Shown here piece by piece: positions 43,107 to 52,156 of a stretch of DNA of 64,000 nucleotides. Position 1 is the first letter of the stretch, and the number at the start of each line of letters is the position of its first letter. The notes beneath the pieces were generated by a model. It searched no databases. It had not been told where the DNA came from and worked only from the letters and a program-made list of their open reading frames with translations. Position numbers and translations under genes: made by a program. The DNA comes from Pseudomonas sp. LBUM920 (GTDB lineage: Bacteria > Pseudomonadota > Gammaproteobacteria > Pseudomonadales > Pseudomonadaceae): positions 1,035,501 through 1,099,500 of the forward strand of contig NZ_CP027762.1 of assembly GCF_003852315.1 (NCBI RefSeq). Direction: 5' to 3'.

Positions 43107-43359
43107 ACCTTTTTTCCTTCTGTCCGAATCTCGTGCAGAAACCCGGTAGTAACGCAAGAATCCCTCCCTGCCAAATCATTGGCAGATGCATCTTCGTAAT
43201 ACCAAAAAAATCTTACTCTTAATAAATTACTTTAACTTTAAGCCATAGCTCCATGAGCTATTTGCGGTTGTTGAGTCAAAAACATCGCCGAACTCGCGTT
43301 TCTCCTCCTTTTACACTCCTAAATCTCCGTTCTGTAAGGCTTTTCCTTGAATCCGCGCC

Positions 43360-43389
43360 TTGACGGTGTGGTGGGCGCATTCCTATAGT
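43360..43389 (+). promoter_or_regulatory. Promoter of the dcw cluster (Pmra)
   Basis: TTGACG at 43360-43365 and TATAGT at 43384-43389, 18 bases apart, give a good sigma70-type promoter whose start would fall near 43396, about 68 bases before the mraZ GTG. The preceding AT-rich stretch 43200-43320 holds no other feature I can identify. Confidence 0.65.
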
Positions 43390-43395
43390 GTGCGC

Positions 43396-43421
43396 AAGTG
43401 GCGGAAAGTGGCACAAAGTGG
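43396..43421 (+). promoter_or_regulatory. MraZ operator: three AAGTGG direct repeats
   Basis: AAGTGG occurs at 43396, 43406 and 43416, exactly ten bases apart, directly downstream of the -10. MraZ is known to bind GTGG/TGGG-type direct repeats at this pitch and to repress its own operon, so this is very probably its site. Confidence 0.75.
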
Positions 43422-43463
43422 GTTTTTTGAACGTAAAACGCTAAAATTTGGAGAAACGCATCT

Positions 43464-43919
43464 GTGTTTCGCGGAGCTAACGCTATCAGTCTCGATGCAA
43501 AAGGCCGTCTCGCCATGCCGAGCCGGTATCGTGACGAGCTCATTTCGCGAAGTTCAGGCCAGTTAATCATCACGATTGATGCCGTTGACCCTTGTTTGTG
43601 TGTTTACCCGCTCGATGAGTGGGAGTTGATCGAAACCAAGTTGCGCGCTCTGCCTTCATTGCGTGAAGAAAACCGCCGCCTGCAGCGTTTGCTGATTGGT
43701 AATGCCGTCGACCTCGAACTCGATGGCAGTGGGCGTTTTCTGGTGCCGCCGCGCTTGCGCGAGTACGCCAAGCTGGATAAGCGCGCAATGCTGGTGGGCC
43801 AACTGAACAAGTTCCAATTGTGGGACGAAGATGCCTGGGATGCTGTTTCTGCAGCGGACCTGGCTGCTATTCAACAACCGGGCGCGATGCCTGATGAACT
43901 GCGTGATTTGATCCTGTGA
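43464..43919 (+). CDS. mraZ: Transcriptional regulator MraZ
   Basis: MraZ is the SpoVT/AbrB-fold regulator of the division and cell wall cluster. The 151 residues contain the two family repeats, SLDAKGRLAMPSRYRDEL at about 9-26 and ELDGSGRFLVPPRLREYA at 84-101. Translation starts at a GTG with GGAG ten bases upstream. It is the first gene of the dcw cluster and its stop overlaps the rsmH start. Confidence 0.95.
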   Translation: MFRGANAISLDAKGRLAMPSRYRDELISRSSGQLIITIDAVDPCLCVYPLDEWELIETKLRALPSLREENRRLQRLLIGNAVDLELDGSGRFLVPPRLREYAKLDKRAMLVGQLNKFQLWDEDAWDAVSAADLAAIQQPGAMPDELRDLIL

Positions 43920-44863
43920 CTATTGATAGCGGCTTTAACCACATCACCGTACTGCTTGACGAAGCCGTTGAGGCTCTCGCCGTACGCGCGGATGGCTGCT
44001 ATCTGGATGGCACTTTCGGCCGGGGCGGGCACAGTCGGTTGATACTCAGCCAGCTCGGGTCCGACGGTAAGCTCCTCGGGTTCGACAAAGACCCTCAAGC
44101 GATTGCCACCGGGCAAGCGCTAGCGGCCGAAGACGGCCGCTTTGTCGTTGTGCAGCGTAGCTTTGCCGAGCTGGGTGCGGAAGTCGCCGAGCGCGGCATG
44201 GCAGGCAAGGTGGCCGGGGTTTTGCTCGATCTGGGCGTGTCTTCGCCGCAGCTCGATGACCCGGAGCGCGGCTTCAGTTTCATGAACGACGGCCCGCTCG
44301 ACATGCGCATGGACCCCACCCGTGGTGTCAGTGCCGCGCAGTTCATCGCCACCGCGCCGGTGGAAGAAATTGCCCGCGTGTTCAAGGAATACGGTGAAGA
44401 ACGCTTCGCCGGGCGCATGGCCCGCGCTGTGGTCGAACGCCGTGAAATTCAGCCGTTCGAACGCACCGCTGACCTGGCCGAAGTGCTCAAAGTCGCCAAC
44501 CCTGCCTGGGAAAAGGGCAAGAACCCGGCGACCCGTGCGTTCCAGGGCCTGCGCATTCACGTCAACAACGAATTGGGCGATCTGGAAGCCGGTCTCGAAG
44601 CCGCGCTGGAAGCCTTGGAAGTGGGCGGTCGCCTGGTGGTGATCAGCTTCCACTCCCTGGAAGACCGCATCGTCAAACTGTTCATGCGTCGTCTGGTCAA
44701 GGGCGAGTCCGATAACCTGCCGCGGAACTTGCCGGTGCGTTTCGAAGCCTTTGTGCCGAAAATCAAAATCCATGGCAAAGCGCAGTTCGCTTCCGAAGCC
44801 GAACTCAAGGCCAACCCTCGTTCCCGTAGCGCCGTCATGCGCGTTGCGGAGAAGTTGCGGTGA
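43916..44863 (+). CDS. rsmH: 16S rRNA (cytosine-N4)-methyltransferase RsmH
   Basis: RsmH (MraW) methylates N4 of C1402 in 16S rRNA, the same nucleotide modified by RsmI encoded just upstream. The 315 residues show HITVLLDEAVEAL, the SAM-binding DGTFGRGGHSRLIL near 31, and the DLGVSSPQLDDPERGFSF stretch near 105. The GTG start overlaps the mraZ stop by four bases, so translation is coupled. Confidence 0.95.
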   Translation: MTIDSGFNHITVLLDEAVEALAVRADGCYLDGTFGRGGHSRLILSQLGSDGKLLGFDKDPQAIATGQALAAEDGRFVVVQRSFAELGAEVAERGMAGKVAGVLLDLGVSSPQLDDPERGFSFMNDGPLDMRMDPTRGVSAAQFIATAPVEEIARVFKEYGEERFAGRMARAVVERREIQPFERTADLAEVLKVANPAWEKGKNPATRAFQGLRIHVNNELGDLEAGLEAALEALEVGGRLVVISFHSLEDRIVKLFMRRLVKGESDNLPRNLPVRFEAFVPKIKIHGKAQFASEAELKANPRSRSAVMRVAEKLR

Positions 44864-45153
44864 GCAAGCTTTTCGCCAAGCCCCTTCCGGGCGGCAGCTT
44901 CTTTATGTTGCTGCTGTTTATCGGCGTGCTGGTGTCCGCGATTGCGGTGTCCTACAGCGCCCACTACAACCGTCAATTGCTCAATACCCTGTACGGGGAA
45001 TTGAGCGTGCGTGATAAAGCGCAGGCGGAGTGGGGCCGGTTGATCCTCGAGCAAAGCACCTGGACCGCCCATAGCCGCATCGAAGTGCTGGCGACCGAGC
45101 AGTTGAAAATGCACATTCCGGGCGCGGCCGAAGTTCGGATGGTGGCGCCATGA
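44860..45153 (+). CDS. ftsL: Cell division protein FtsL
   Basis: FtsL is a bitopic divisome protein that forms a complex with FtsB and FtsQ and helps activate FtsWI. The 97 residues have a short cytoplasmic tail, one membrane helix (about 14-33, FFMLLLFIGVLVSAIAVSYS) and a periplasmic coiled coil (LLNTLYGELSVRDKAQAEWG). A GTG start overlaps the rsmH stop, and the stop overlaps the ftsI start. Confidence 0.92.
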   Translation: MSKLFAKPLPGGSFFMLLLFIGVLVSAIAVSYSAHYNRQLLNTLYGELSVRDKAQAEWGRLILEQSTWTAHSRIEVLATEQLKMHIPGAAEVRMVAP

Positions 45154-46895
45154 TGAAACTTGAAGGCGCACTCTACCCTTGGCGCTTCCGCCTGATGCTG
45201 GGTTTGCTGGCGTTGATGGTGGGCGCGATTGCCTGGCGGATTATCGACCTGCAAGTGGTTGACCGTGACTTCCTGATCGGCCAGGGCGACGCCCGGAGCC
45301 TGCGGCATATCCCGATTCCTGCACACCGCGGTCTGATCACCGACCGTAATGGCGAGCCTCTGGCCGTCAGTACTCCGGTAACCACGCTGTGGGCCAACGC
45401 CAAGGAATTGCAGGTCGCCAAGGACAAGTGGCCGGAACTGGCCGCCGCCCTGGGCCAGGACCCAAAAGCCTTGTCCGAGCGCCTGGAAGCCCAGGCCAAT
45501 AAAGAATTCATCTACCTGGTTCGCGGGCTGACCCCTGAACAGGGCCAGCAGGTGCTCGACCTTAAAGTCCCCGGTGTCTATGGCATCGAGGAGTTTCGTC
45601 GTTTCTACCCGGCCGGCGAAACCACCGCGCACATGGTTGGCTTCACCGACATCGATGACCACGGCCGTGAAGGCGTGGAACTGGCCTACGACGAATGGCT
45701 GGCTGGGGTTCCCGGCAAACGGCAGGTCATCAAGGATCGACGCGGCAGACTGATCAAGGATGTCCAGGTCACCAAAAACGCCAAGGCCGGTAAGCCCTTG
45801 GCGTTGTCGATTGACCTGCGCCTGCAATACCTGGCCAACCGCGAGCTGCGTAACGCGATCATCGAGAACGGCGCCAAGGCCGGCAGCCTGGTGATCATGG
45901 ACGTGAAGACCGGCGAGATCCTCGCCATGGTCAACCAGCCGACCTACAACCCGAACAACCGTCGCAACCTGCAACCGGCGATGATGCGTAACCGCGCAAT
46001 GATCGACGTGTTCGAGCCGGGTTCGACCATGAAAGCCATCTCCATGAGTGCGGCCCTGGAAACCGGGCGCTGGAAACCGAGCGACAAAGTCGAGGTTTAC
46101 CCAGGCACCTTGCAGCTGGGCAAATACACCATTCGTGACGTGTCCCGCACTGAAGGTCCGGTGCTGGATTTGACAGGTATTCTGATCAACTCCAGTAACG
46201 TCGGCATGAGTAAAGTCGCCTTCGATATCGGCGGCGAAACCATCTATCACCTGGCGCAGAAAATCGGCCTGGGCCAACCCACCGGGCTGGACTTCCCAGG
46301 CGAGCGCGTGGGCAACCTGCCGAACTATCGCGACTGGAAAAAGGCCGAGACGGCCACGCTTTCCTATGGCTACGGCCTGTCGGTGACCGCGATCCAGCTG
46401 GCTCACGCTTTCTCTGTATTGGCCAACAATGGCCGCATGGTTCCACTGAGCCTGATCCACGTCGACGAAGCCCCGAAAGCCACCCAGGTGATCCCGGAAA
46501 ACGTCGCCAAGACCATGCAAGGCATGCTGCAACAAGTGATCGAAGCGCCGCGCGGCGTGTTCCGTGCCCAGGTGCCGGCGTATCACGTGGCAGGCAAGTC
46601 CGGTACCGCACGTAAAACGTCGGTCGGTACCAAAGGCTACGCCGAGAACTCGTACCGCTCGCTGTTCGCCGGCTTCGGCCCGATGAGCGATCCGCGTTAC
46701 GCCATCGTTGTTGTGATCGATGAGCCAAGCAAGGCCGGCTACTTCGGTGGCCTGGTATCGGCGCCGGTGTTCAGCAAAGTGATGTCCGGCACCCTGCGCC
46801 TGATGAACATTACGCCGGACAACCTGCCGCCGACTCAACAAGCGAACGCCGGACCACCGGCCGCTGCTGCCAAAGCCAATGGAGGGCGCGGCTGA
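45150..46895 (+). CDS. ftsI: Septal peptidoglycan transpeptidase FtsI (PBP3)
   Basis: FtsI crosslinks septal peptidoglycan. The 581 residues comprise a membrane anchor (about 14-31), a pedestal domain and a transpeptidase domain with the active serine in STMK near 292, SSN near 347 and KSGT near 485, so all three catalytic motifs are intact. It overlaps ftsL upstream (either of two adjacent ATGs may be used) and shares one base with murE downstream. It is the main target of aztreonam and ceftazidime in pseudomonads. Confidence 0.97.
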   Translation: MMKLEGALYPWRFRLMLGLLALMVGAIAWRIIDLQVVDRDFLIGQGDARSLRHIPIPAHRGLITDRNGEPLAVSTPVTTLWANAKELQVAKDKWPELAAALGQDPKALSERLEAQANKEFIYLVRGLTPEQGQQVLDLKVPGVYGIEEFRRFYPAGETTAHMVGFTDIDDHGREGVELAYDEWLAGVPGKRQVIKDRRGRLIKDVQVTKNAKAGKPLALSIDLRLQYLANRELRNAIIENGAKAGSLVIMDVKTGEILAMVNQPTYNPNNRRNLQPAMMRNRAMIDVFEPGSTMKAISMSAALETGRWKPSDKVEVYPGTLQLGKYTIRDVSRTEGPVLDLTGILINSSNVGMSKVAFDIGGETIYHLAQKIGLGQPTGLDFPGERVGNLPNYRDWKKAETATLSYGYGLSVTAIQLAHAFSVLANNGRMVPLSLIHVDEAPKATQVIPENVAKTMQGMLQQVIEAPRGVFRAQVPAYHVAGKSGTARKTSVGTKGYAENSYRSLFAGFGPMSDPRYAIVVVIDEPSKAGYFGGLVSAPVFSKVMSGTLRLMNITPDNLPPTQQANAGPPAAAAKANGGRG

Positions 46896-48358
46896 TGTCT
46901 CTTAGCTTGAACAAGATTTTTGCCCACGCCGGACGCGATCTGCTGATTCGCGAGTTGAGCCTGGACAGCCGTAACGTACGCGCCGGTGACCTGTTCCTGG
47001 CCGTGCCTGGCGGCAAGTTCGATGGCCGTGCGCACATCGCCGATGCCCTGCAACGTGGCGCGGCAGCCGTGGCGTACGAAGTGGAAGGCGCTACCGTGCT
47101 GCCAATCACCGACGTACCGTTGATTCCGGTCAAAGGCCTGGCTGCGCAGCTCTCGGACATCGCCGGGCGCTTTTATGGCGACCCAAGCCGTCAACTGAAC
47201 CTGATCGGCGTGACCGGCACCAACGGCAAGACCAGCGTGACCCAATTGGTCGCCCAGGCGCTTGACCTGCTGGGGCAGCACTGCGGCATTGTCGGCACGC
47301 TCGGTACCGGCTTTTATGGCGCGCTGCAAAGCGGCCTGCACACCACGCCAAACCCGATTGCCGTGCAAGCGACCCTGGCCGACCTGAAAAAGGCCGGTGC
47401 CAAGGCGGTTGCCATGGAAGTCTCTTCACACGGTCTGGACCAGGGCCGTGTTACCGCTCTGGCGTTCGATGTGGCGGTGATGACCAACCTGTCCCGCGAT
47501 CACCTCGACTACCACGGCACCATGGAGGCGTACGCCGCCGCCAAGGCCAAGCTGTTCGCCTGGAATGACCTGAAATGCCGTGTGGTGAATCTCGATGACG
47601 CTTTTGGCCGCCAGTTGGCAGCCGAGGACAGCGAATCGCGCCTGATCACCTACAGCCTGGAAGACTCCAGCGCGTACCTGTATTGCCGCGAAGCCCAATT
47701 CAATGACGAAGGCGTGCTCGCCACGTTGGTCACGCCGCAGGGCGAGCACCACTTGCGCAGCACCTTGCTCGGCCGTTTCAACCTGAGCAATGTGCTGGCT
47801 GCCATCGGTGCGTTGCTTGGCCTGGATTACGCACTGGATGAAATCCTGCGTGTGTTGCCCAAGCTCGAAGGCCCGGCCGGTCGCATGCAGCGTTTGGGCG
47901 GGGGTTCGCAGCCGCTGGTAGTGGTCGATTACGCCCACACCCCGGACGCTTTGGAAAAAATCCTCGAAGCCCTGCGCCCACACGCCAAGGGCAAGTTGCT
48001 GTGCCTGTTCGGCTGCGGCGGCGATCGTGACCGCGGCAAACGTCCGTTGATGGCCGAGATCGTCGAGCGTCTCGCCGATGGCGTGCTCGTCACCGACGAC
48101 AACCCGCGCAGCGAAGACCCAAGCCAGATTTTCGACGATATCCGTGTCGGCTTTAAAGACGCGTCCAAGGCAACTTTCGTGGCCGGTCGCGGTGCCGCTA
48201 TTGCCCAGTTGATCGCCAGCGCCAGTGCTGACGACGTGGTGGTGCTGGCCGGCAAAGGTCACGAGGACTATCAGGAAATCAACGGCGAGCGCCATGCCTT
48301 CTCCGATCTGGTCGAGGCCGATCATGCCTTGACCGCCTGGGAGGTCGCCCATGCTTAA
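46895..48358 (+). CDS. murE: UDP-MurNAc-L-Ala-D-Glu:meso-DAP ligase MurE
   Basis: MurE adds meso-diaminopimelate to UDP-MurNAc-Ala-Glu. In 487 residues the ATP loop GVTGTNGKTSVTQL is near 106, the SSHGL block near 173 and DDNPRSEDP near 406; the DNPR motif is the one that selects meso-DAP rather than lysine, as expected for a Gram-negative wall. It overlaps murF by eight bases. Confidence 0.97.
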   Translation: MSLSLNKIFAHAGRDLLIRELSLDSRNVRAGDLFLAVPGGKFDGRAHIADALQRGAAAVAYEVEGATVLPITDVPLIPVKGLAAQLSDIAGRFYGDPSRQLNLIGVTGTNGKTSVTQLVAQALDLLGQHCGIVGTLGTGFYGALQSGLHTTPNPIAVQATLADLKKAGAKAVAMEVSSHGLDQGRVTALAFDVAVMTNLSRDHLDYHGTMEAYAAAKAKLFAWNDLKCRVVNLDDAFGRQLAAEDSESRLITYSLEDSSAYLYCREAQFNDEGVLATLVTPQGEHHLRSTLLGRFNLSNVLAAIGALLGLDYALDEILRVLPKLEGPAGRMQRLGGGSQPLVVVDYAHTPDALEKILEALRPHAKGKLLCLFGCGGDRDRGKRPLMAEIVERLADGVLVTDDNPRSEDPSQIFDDIRVGFKDASKATFVAGRGAAIAQLIASASADDVVVLAGKGHEDYQEINGERHAFSDLVEADHALTAWEVAHA

Positions 48359-49721
48359 AGCGATGACGTTCAGCGAACTGACCCAGGCCCTGTCGGCCCC
48401 CGTAGTGTCGAGCGATTGCAGCTTCGACGGCGTCAGTATCGACAGCCGTAACATCAAGCCCGGGCAATTGTTTGTCGCCTTGGCCGGCCCGCGTTTTGAT
48501 GGTCACGACTACCTGAACGATGTCGCCGCCAAAGGTGCCGTGGGTGCATTGGTGCAGCGTGAAGTGACCGATTCCACCCTGCCGCAATTGCGGGTTGCAG
48601 ATACCCGTTTGGCCTTGGGCCAGTTGGGTGCATTGAACCGCGCCGCCTTCGATAAACCGGTTGCAGCCATCACCGGCTCCAGCGGCAAAACCACGGTCAA
48701 GGAACTGCTCGCCGGTGTCCTGCGTACGCGCGGGCCGGTGCTCGCCACCCGTGGCAACTTGAACAATGATCTCGGCGCGCCGCTGACCCTGCTCGAGCTG
48801 GCCCCGGAACACACGGCGGCAGTGATCGAGCTGGGCGCGTCGCGCATCGGCGAAATCGCCTACACCGTGGCGCTGACCAAGCCTCACGTGGCGATCATCA
48901 ACAATGCCGGCACCGCCCACGTTGGCGAGTTCGGTGGCCCAGAGAAAATCGTCGAAGCCAAGGGCGAAATCCTTGAAGGCCTCGATGCATCCGGCACCGC
49001 AGTATTGAACCTCGACGACAAGGCCTTCGACACCTGGCGTGTACGTGCCGCCGGTCGCAAGGTGCTGACGTTTGCCGTGGCCAATGCCGCCGCTGATTTT
49101 TACGCCTCCCACATCACCGTTGACGCCCGAGGGTGCCCGTCCTTCACCTTGCACACCCCGCAAGGCGACGAGCATGTTCAATTGAATCTGCTCGGCAACC
49201 ACAACGTTGCCAACGCCTTGGCCGCCGCCGCCGCCGCGCATGCCCTGGGTGTGTCGCTGTTTGGTATTGCTACCGGCCTGGGCGCAGTGCAGCCGGTCAA
49301 GGGCCGCACCGTTGCGCAACTGGCAACCAACGGCATGCGCGTAATCGACGACACCTACAACGCCAACCCGTCCTCCATTAATGCCGCTGTTGACCTGCTG
49401 AAGGGCTTTGCCGGGCGCAAGGTTCTGGTGCTGGGTGATATCGGCGAATTGGGCGACTGGGCAGAGCAAGGCCACCGCGAAGTCGGCGCCTACGCCAGCG
49501 GAAAAGTCGACGCGCTCTATGCCGTCGGCCCGAACATGGCACACGCCGTCGATGCCTTCGGCCTCGGCGCGCGGCATTTCGCAACCCAGGCCGAGCTGAT
49601 CCAGGCGCTGGGCGTGGCTGAACAAGACAAACACACAACCATTTTGATCAAGGGATCGCGCAGCGCGGTGATGGAAAACGTCGTCGCGGCCTTGTGTGGC
49701 TCAAGTACGGAGAAACATTAA
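48351..49721 (+). CDS. murF: UDP-MurNAc-tripeptide:D-Ala-D-Ala ligase MurF
   Basis: MurF adds D-alanyl-D-alanine to complete the pentapeptide precursor. The 456 residues start MLKAMTFSELTQALSAPVVS and have the ATP loop AITGSSGKTTVKELLAG near 105 and DDTYNANPSSINAAVDLL near 331. The start lies inside the end of murE, and the stop shares one base with the mraY ATG. No irregularities are seen. Confidence 0.96.
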   Translation: MLKAMTFSELTQALSAPVVSSDCSFDGVSIDSRNIKPGQLFVALAGPRFDGHDYLNDVAAKGAVGALVQREVTDSTLPQLRVADTRLALGQLGALNRAAFDKPVAAITGSSGKTTVKELLAGVLRTRGPVLATRGNLNNDLGAPLTLLELAPEHTAAVIELGASRIGEIAYTVALTKPHVAIINNAGTAHVGEFGGPEKIVEAKGEILEGLDASGTAVLNLDDKAFDTWRVRAAGRKVLTFAVANAAADFYASHITVDARGCPSFTLHTPQGDEHVQLNLLGNHNVANALAAAAAAHALGVSLFGIATGLGAVQPVKGRTVAQLATNGMRVIDDTYNANPSSINAAVDLLKGFAGRKVLVLGDIGELGDWAEQGHREVGAYASGKVDALYAVGPNMAHAVDAFGLGARHFATQAELIQALGVAEQDKHTTILIKGSRSAVMENVVAALCGSSTEKH

Positions 49722-50803
49722 TGCTGCTGCTGCTGGCTGAGTATCTGCAACAGTTCCACAAAGGCTTCGCGGTCTTTCAGTACCTGACCCTGCGCGGGAT
49801 TCTGGGTGTGCTGACCGCGCTGTCTCTGTCGCTGTTCCTGGGGCCGTGGATGATCCGCACCCTGCAGAACCTGCAAATTGGTCAATCGGTTCGCAATGAC
49901 GGCCCGCAGTCGCACCTGTCCAAATCCGGCACCCCGACCATGGGCGGCGCGCTGATCCTCTCGTCCATCGGCATCAGCACCTTGCTCTGGGCCGACCTGC
50001 ATAACCGCTACGTGTGGGTGGTGCTGTTGGTGACCTTGTTGTTCGGCGCCATCGGCTGGGTCGATGACTACCGCAAAGTGATCGAGAAAAACTCCAAGGG
50101 GCTGCCAAGCCGCTGGAAGTATTTCTGGCAGTCGGTATTCGGCCTTGCCGCCGCGATCTTCCTTTACACCACCGCGCCAAGCGCAGTTGAAACCACCCTG
50201 ATCATTCCGATGCTCAAGGACGCCAGCATTCCACTGGGCATCGGCTTCGTGGTGCTGACCTACTTCGTGATCGTCGGCTCCAGCAACGCGGTCAACCTGA
50301 CCGACGGCCTCGACGGCCTGGCGATCATGCCGACGGTGATGGTCGGCGGTGCGCTCGGCATCTTCTGCTACCTGTCGGGTAACGTGAAATTCGCTGAATA
50401 CCTGCTGATCCCGTACGTACCGGGCGCGGGCGAACTGATTGTGTTCTGCGGCGCGCTGATCGGCGCCGGCCTGGGTTTCTTGTGGTTCAACACCTACCCG
50501 GCACAAGTCTTCATGGGCGACGTCGGCGCGCTGGCGCTGGGCGCAGCCTTGGGCACCATCGCGGTGATTGTTCGCCAGGAAATCGTGTTGTTCATCATGG
50601 GCGGTGTGTTCGTGATGGAAACCCTGTCGGTGGTCATCCAGGTGGCTTCCTTCAAATTGACCGGGCGCCGCGTGTTCCGCATGGCGCCGATTCACCACCA
50701 CTTTGAACTCAAGGGCTGGCCCGAGCCACGCGTGATTGTCCGTTTCTGGATCATCACCGTGATTCTGGTACTGGTCGGCCTTGCCACCCTGAAACTGAGG
50801 TAG
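49721..50803 (+). CDS. mraY: Phospho-MurNAc-pentapeptide transferase MraY
   Basis: MraY transfers phospho-MurNAc-pentapeptide to undecaprenyl phosphate, forming lipid I at the inner membrane. The 360-residue protein has about ten membrane helices and the motifs GTPTMGGALI near 70, FGAIGWVDDYRKV with the catalytic aspartates near 115, NLTDGLDGLAI near 195 and PIHHHFELKGW near 325. The ATG at 49721 overlaps the murF stop; the longer frame to 49694 lies inside murF. Confidence 0.97.
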   Translation: MLLLLAEYLQQFHKGFAVFQYLTLRGILGVLTALSLSLFLGPWMIRTLQNLQIGQSVRNDGPQSHLSKSGTPTMGGALILSSIGISTLLWADLHNRYVWVVLLVTLLFGAIGWVDDYRKVIEKNSKGLPSRWKYFWQSVFGLAAAIFLYTTAPSAVETTLIIPMLKDASIPLGIGFVVLTYFVIVGSSNAVNLTDGLDGLAIMPTVMVGGALGIFCYLSGNVKFAEYLLIPYVPGAGELIVFCGALIGAGLGFLWFNTYPAQVFMGDVGALALGAALGTIAVIVRQEIVLFIMGGVFVMETLSVVIQVASFKLTGRRVFRMAPIHHHFELKGWPEPRVIVRFWIITVILVLVGLATLKLR

Positions 50804-50809
50804 AAACGA

Positions 50810-52156
50810 GTGTCCCTGATCGCTTCAGACCACTTCCGCATCGTTGTCGGCCTCGGCAAAAGCGGCATGTCCCTGGTTCGCTTCCTGGCGAACCGGGGCA
50901 CGTCGTTTGCCGTCGCCGATACGCGGGAAAATCCACCGGAGCTGGTCACGCTGCGCCGTGACTACCCGCACGTGGAAGTGCGTTGTGGCGAGTTGGATGT
51001 CGAGTTTCTGTGCCGCGCCGATGAGCTCTACGTGAGCCCCGGCCTGGCCCTGGCGACACCGGCTTTGCAAGCCGCTGCCGCACGTGGCGTGAAGCTCTCC
51101 GGCGATATCGACCTGTTCGCGCGCAACGCGAAAGCGCCGATTGTGGCCATCAGTGGTTCCAACGCGAAAAGCACCGTGACCACCCTGGTCGGCGAGATGG
51201 CGGTTGCGGCCGGCAAGCGCGTGGCCGTGGGCGGTAACCTCGGCACGCCGGCGTTGGACCTGCTCAGCGACGACGTCGAGCTGTACGTGATGGAACTGTC
51301 GAGCTTCCAGCTCGAAACCACTCACGACCTGGGCGCCGAAGTCGCCACCGTGTTGAATGTGAGTGAAGACCACATGGACCGCTACAGCGGCCTGCCGGCC
51401 TATCACCTGGCCAAGCACCGGATCTTCCGCGGTGCCCGGCAAGTGGTGGTCAACCGCCAGGACGCCCTGAGCCGTCCGCTGATGGGCGAGGGCCTGCCGT
51501 GCTGGACCTTCGGCCTCGGCAAACCGGACTTCAAAGCGTTCGGCATCCGCGAAGAGAACGGCGAGAAATACCTGGCCTTCGAATTCCAGAACCTGATGCC
51601 GGTGCGCGAGCTGAAAATTCGTGGCGCGCATAACCAGTCCAATGCCCTGGCGGCGCTGGCACTCGGTCACGCTGTTGGCCTGCCGTTCGACGCCATGCTC
51701 GCAAGCCTGCGCACATTTGCCGGGCTTGAGCACCGTTGCCAGTGGGTGCGCGACCTCAACGGCGTCAGCTATTACAACGATTCCAAGGCCACCAACGTCG
51801 GTGCTGCCCTGGCTGCCATCGAAGGCCTTGGCGCCGATATCGAAGGCAAGCTGGTGCTGATCGCCGGTGGCGATGGCAAAGGCGCCGACTTCAAGGACCT
51901 TAAAGGCCCGGTGGCTGCCCATTGTCGCGCCGTGGTGCTGATGGGCCGTGATGCTGAGTTGATCGCCGCTGCCCTCGGTGACGCCGTGCCGCAAGTACGC
52001 GCGACGTCCCTGGACGACGCCATCGCTCAGTGCAAAGCCCTGGCCCAGCCGGGTGATGCCGTGCTGCTGTCGCCAGCGTGCGCCAGTTTCGACATGTTCA
52101 AGAACTACGAAGAGCGCGGCCAGCTGTTCGCTCGCGCCGTGGAGGCCTTGGCATGA
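50810..52156 (+). CDS. murD: UDP-MurNAc-L-Ala:D-Glu ligase MurD
   Basis: MurD adds D-glutamate to UDP-MurNAc-L-Ala in the cytoplasm. The 448 residues start at a GTG and show the UDP-binding VVGLGKSGMSLVRFL near 9, the ATP loop ISGSNAKSTVTTLVGEM near 117 (with Ala in place of the more common Gly before Lys, as in other pseudomonads) and YYNDSKATNVGA near 323. The stop overlaps the ftsW ATG by four bases. Confidence 0.96.
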   Translation: MSLIASDHFRIVVGLGKSGMSLVRFLANRGTSFAVADTRENPPELVTLRRDYPHVEVRCGELDVEFLCRADELYVSPGLALATPALQAAAARGVKLSGDIDLFARNAKAPIVAISGSNAKSTVTTLVGEMAVAAGKRVAVGGNLGTPALDLLSDDVELYVMELSSFQLETTHDLGAEVATVLNVSEDHMDRYSGLPAYHLAKHRIFRGARQVVVNRQDALSRPLMGEGLPCWTFGLGKPDFKAFGIREENGEKYLAFEFQNLMPVRELKIRGAHNQSNALAALALGHAVGLPFDAMLASLRTFAGLEHRCQWVRDLNGVSYYNDSKATNVGAALAAIEGLGADIEGKLVLIAGGDGKGADFKDLKGPVAAHCRAVVLMGRDAELIAAALGDAVPQVRATSLDDAIAQCKALAQPGDAVLLSPACASFDMFKNYEERGQLFARAVEALA

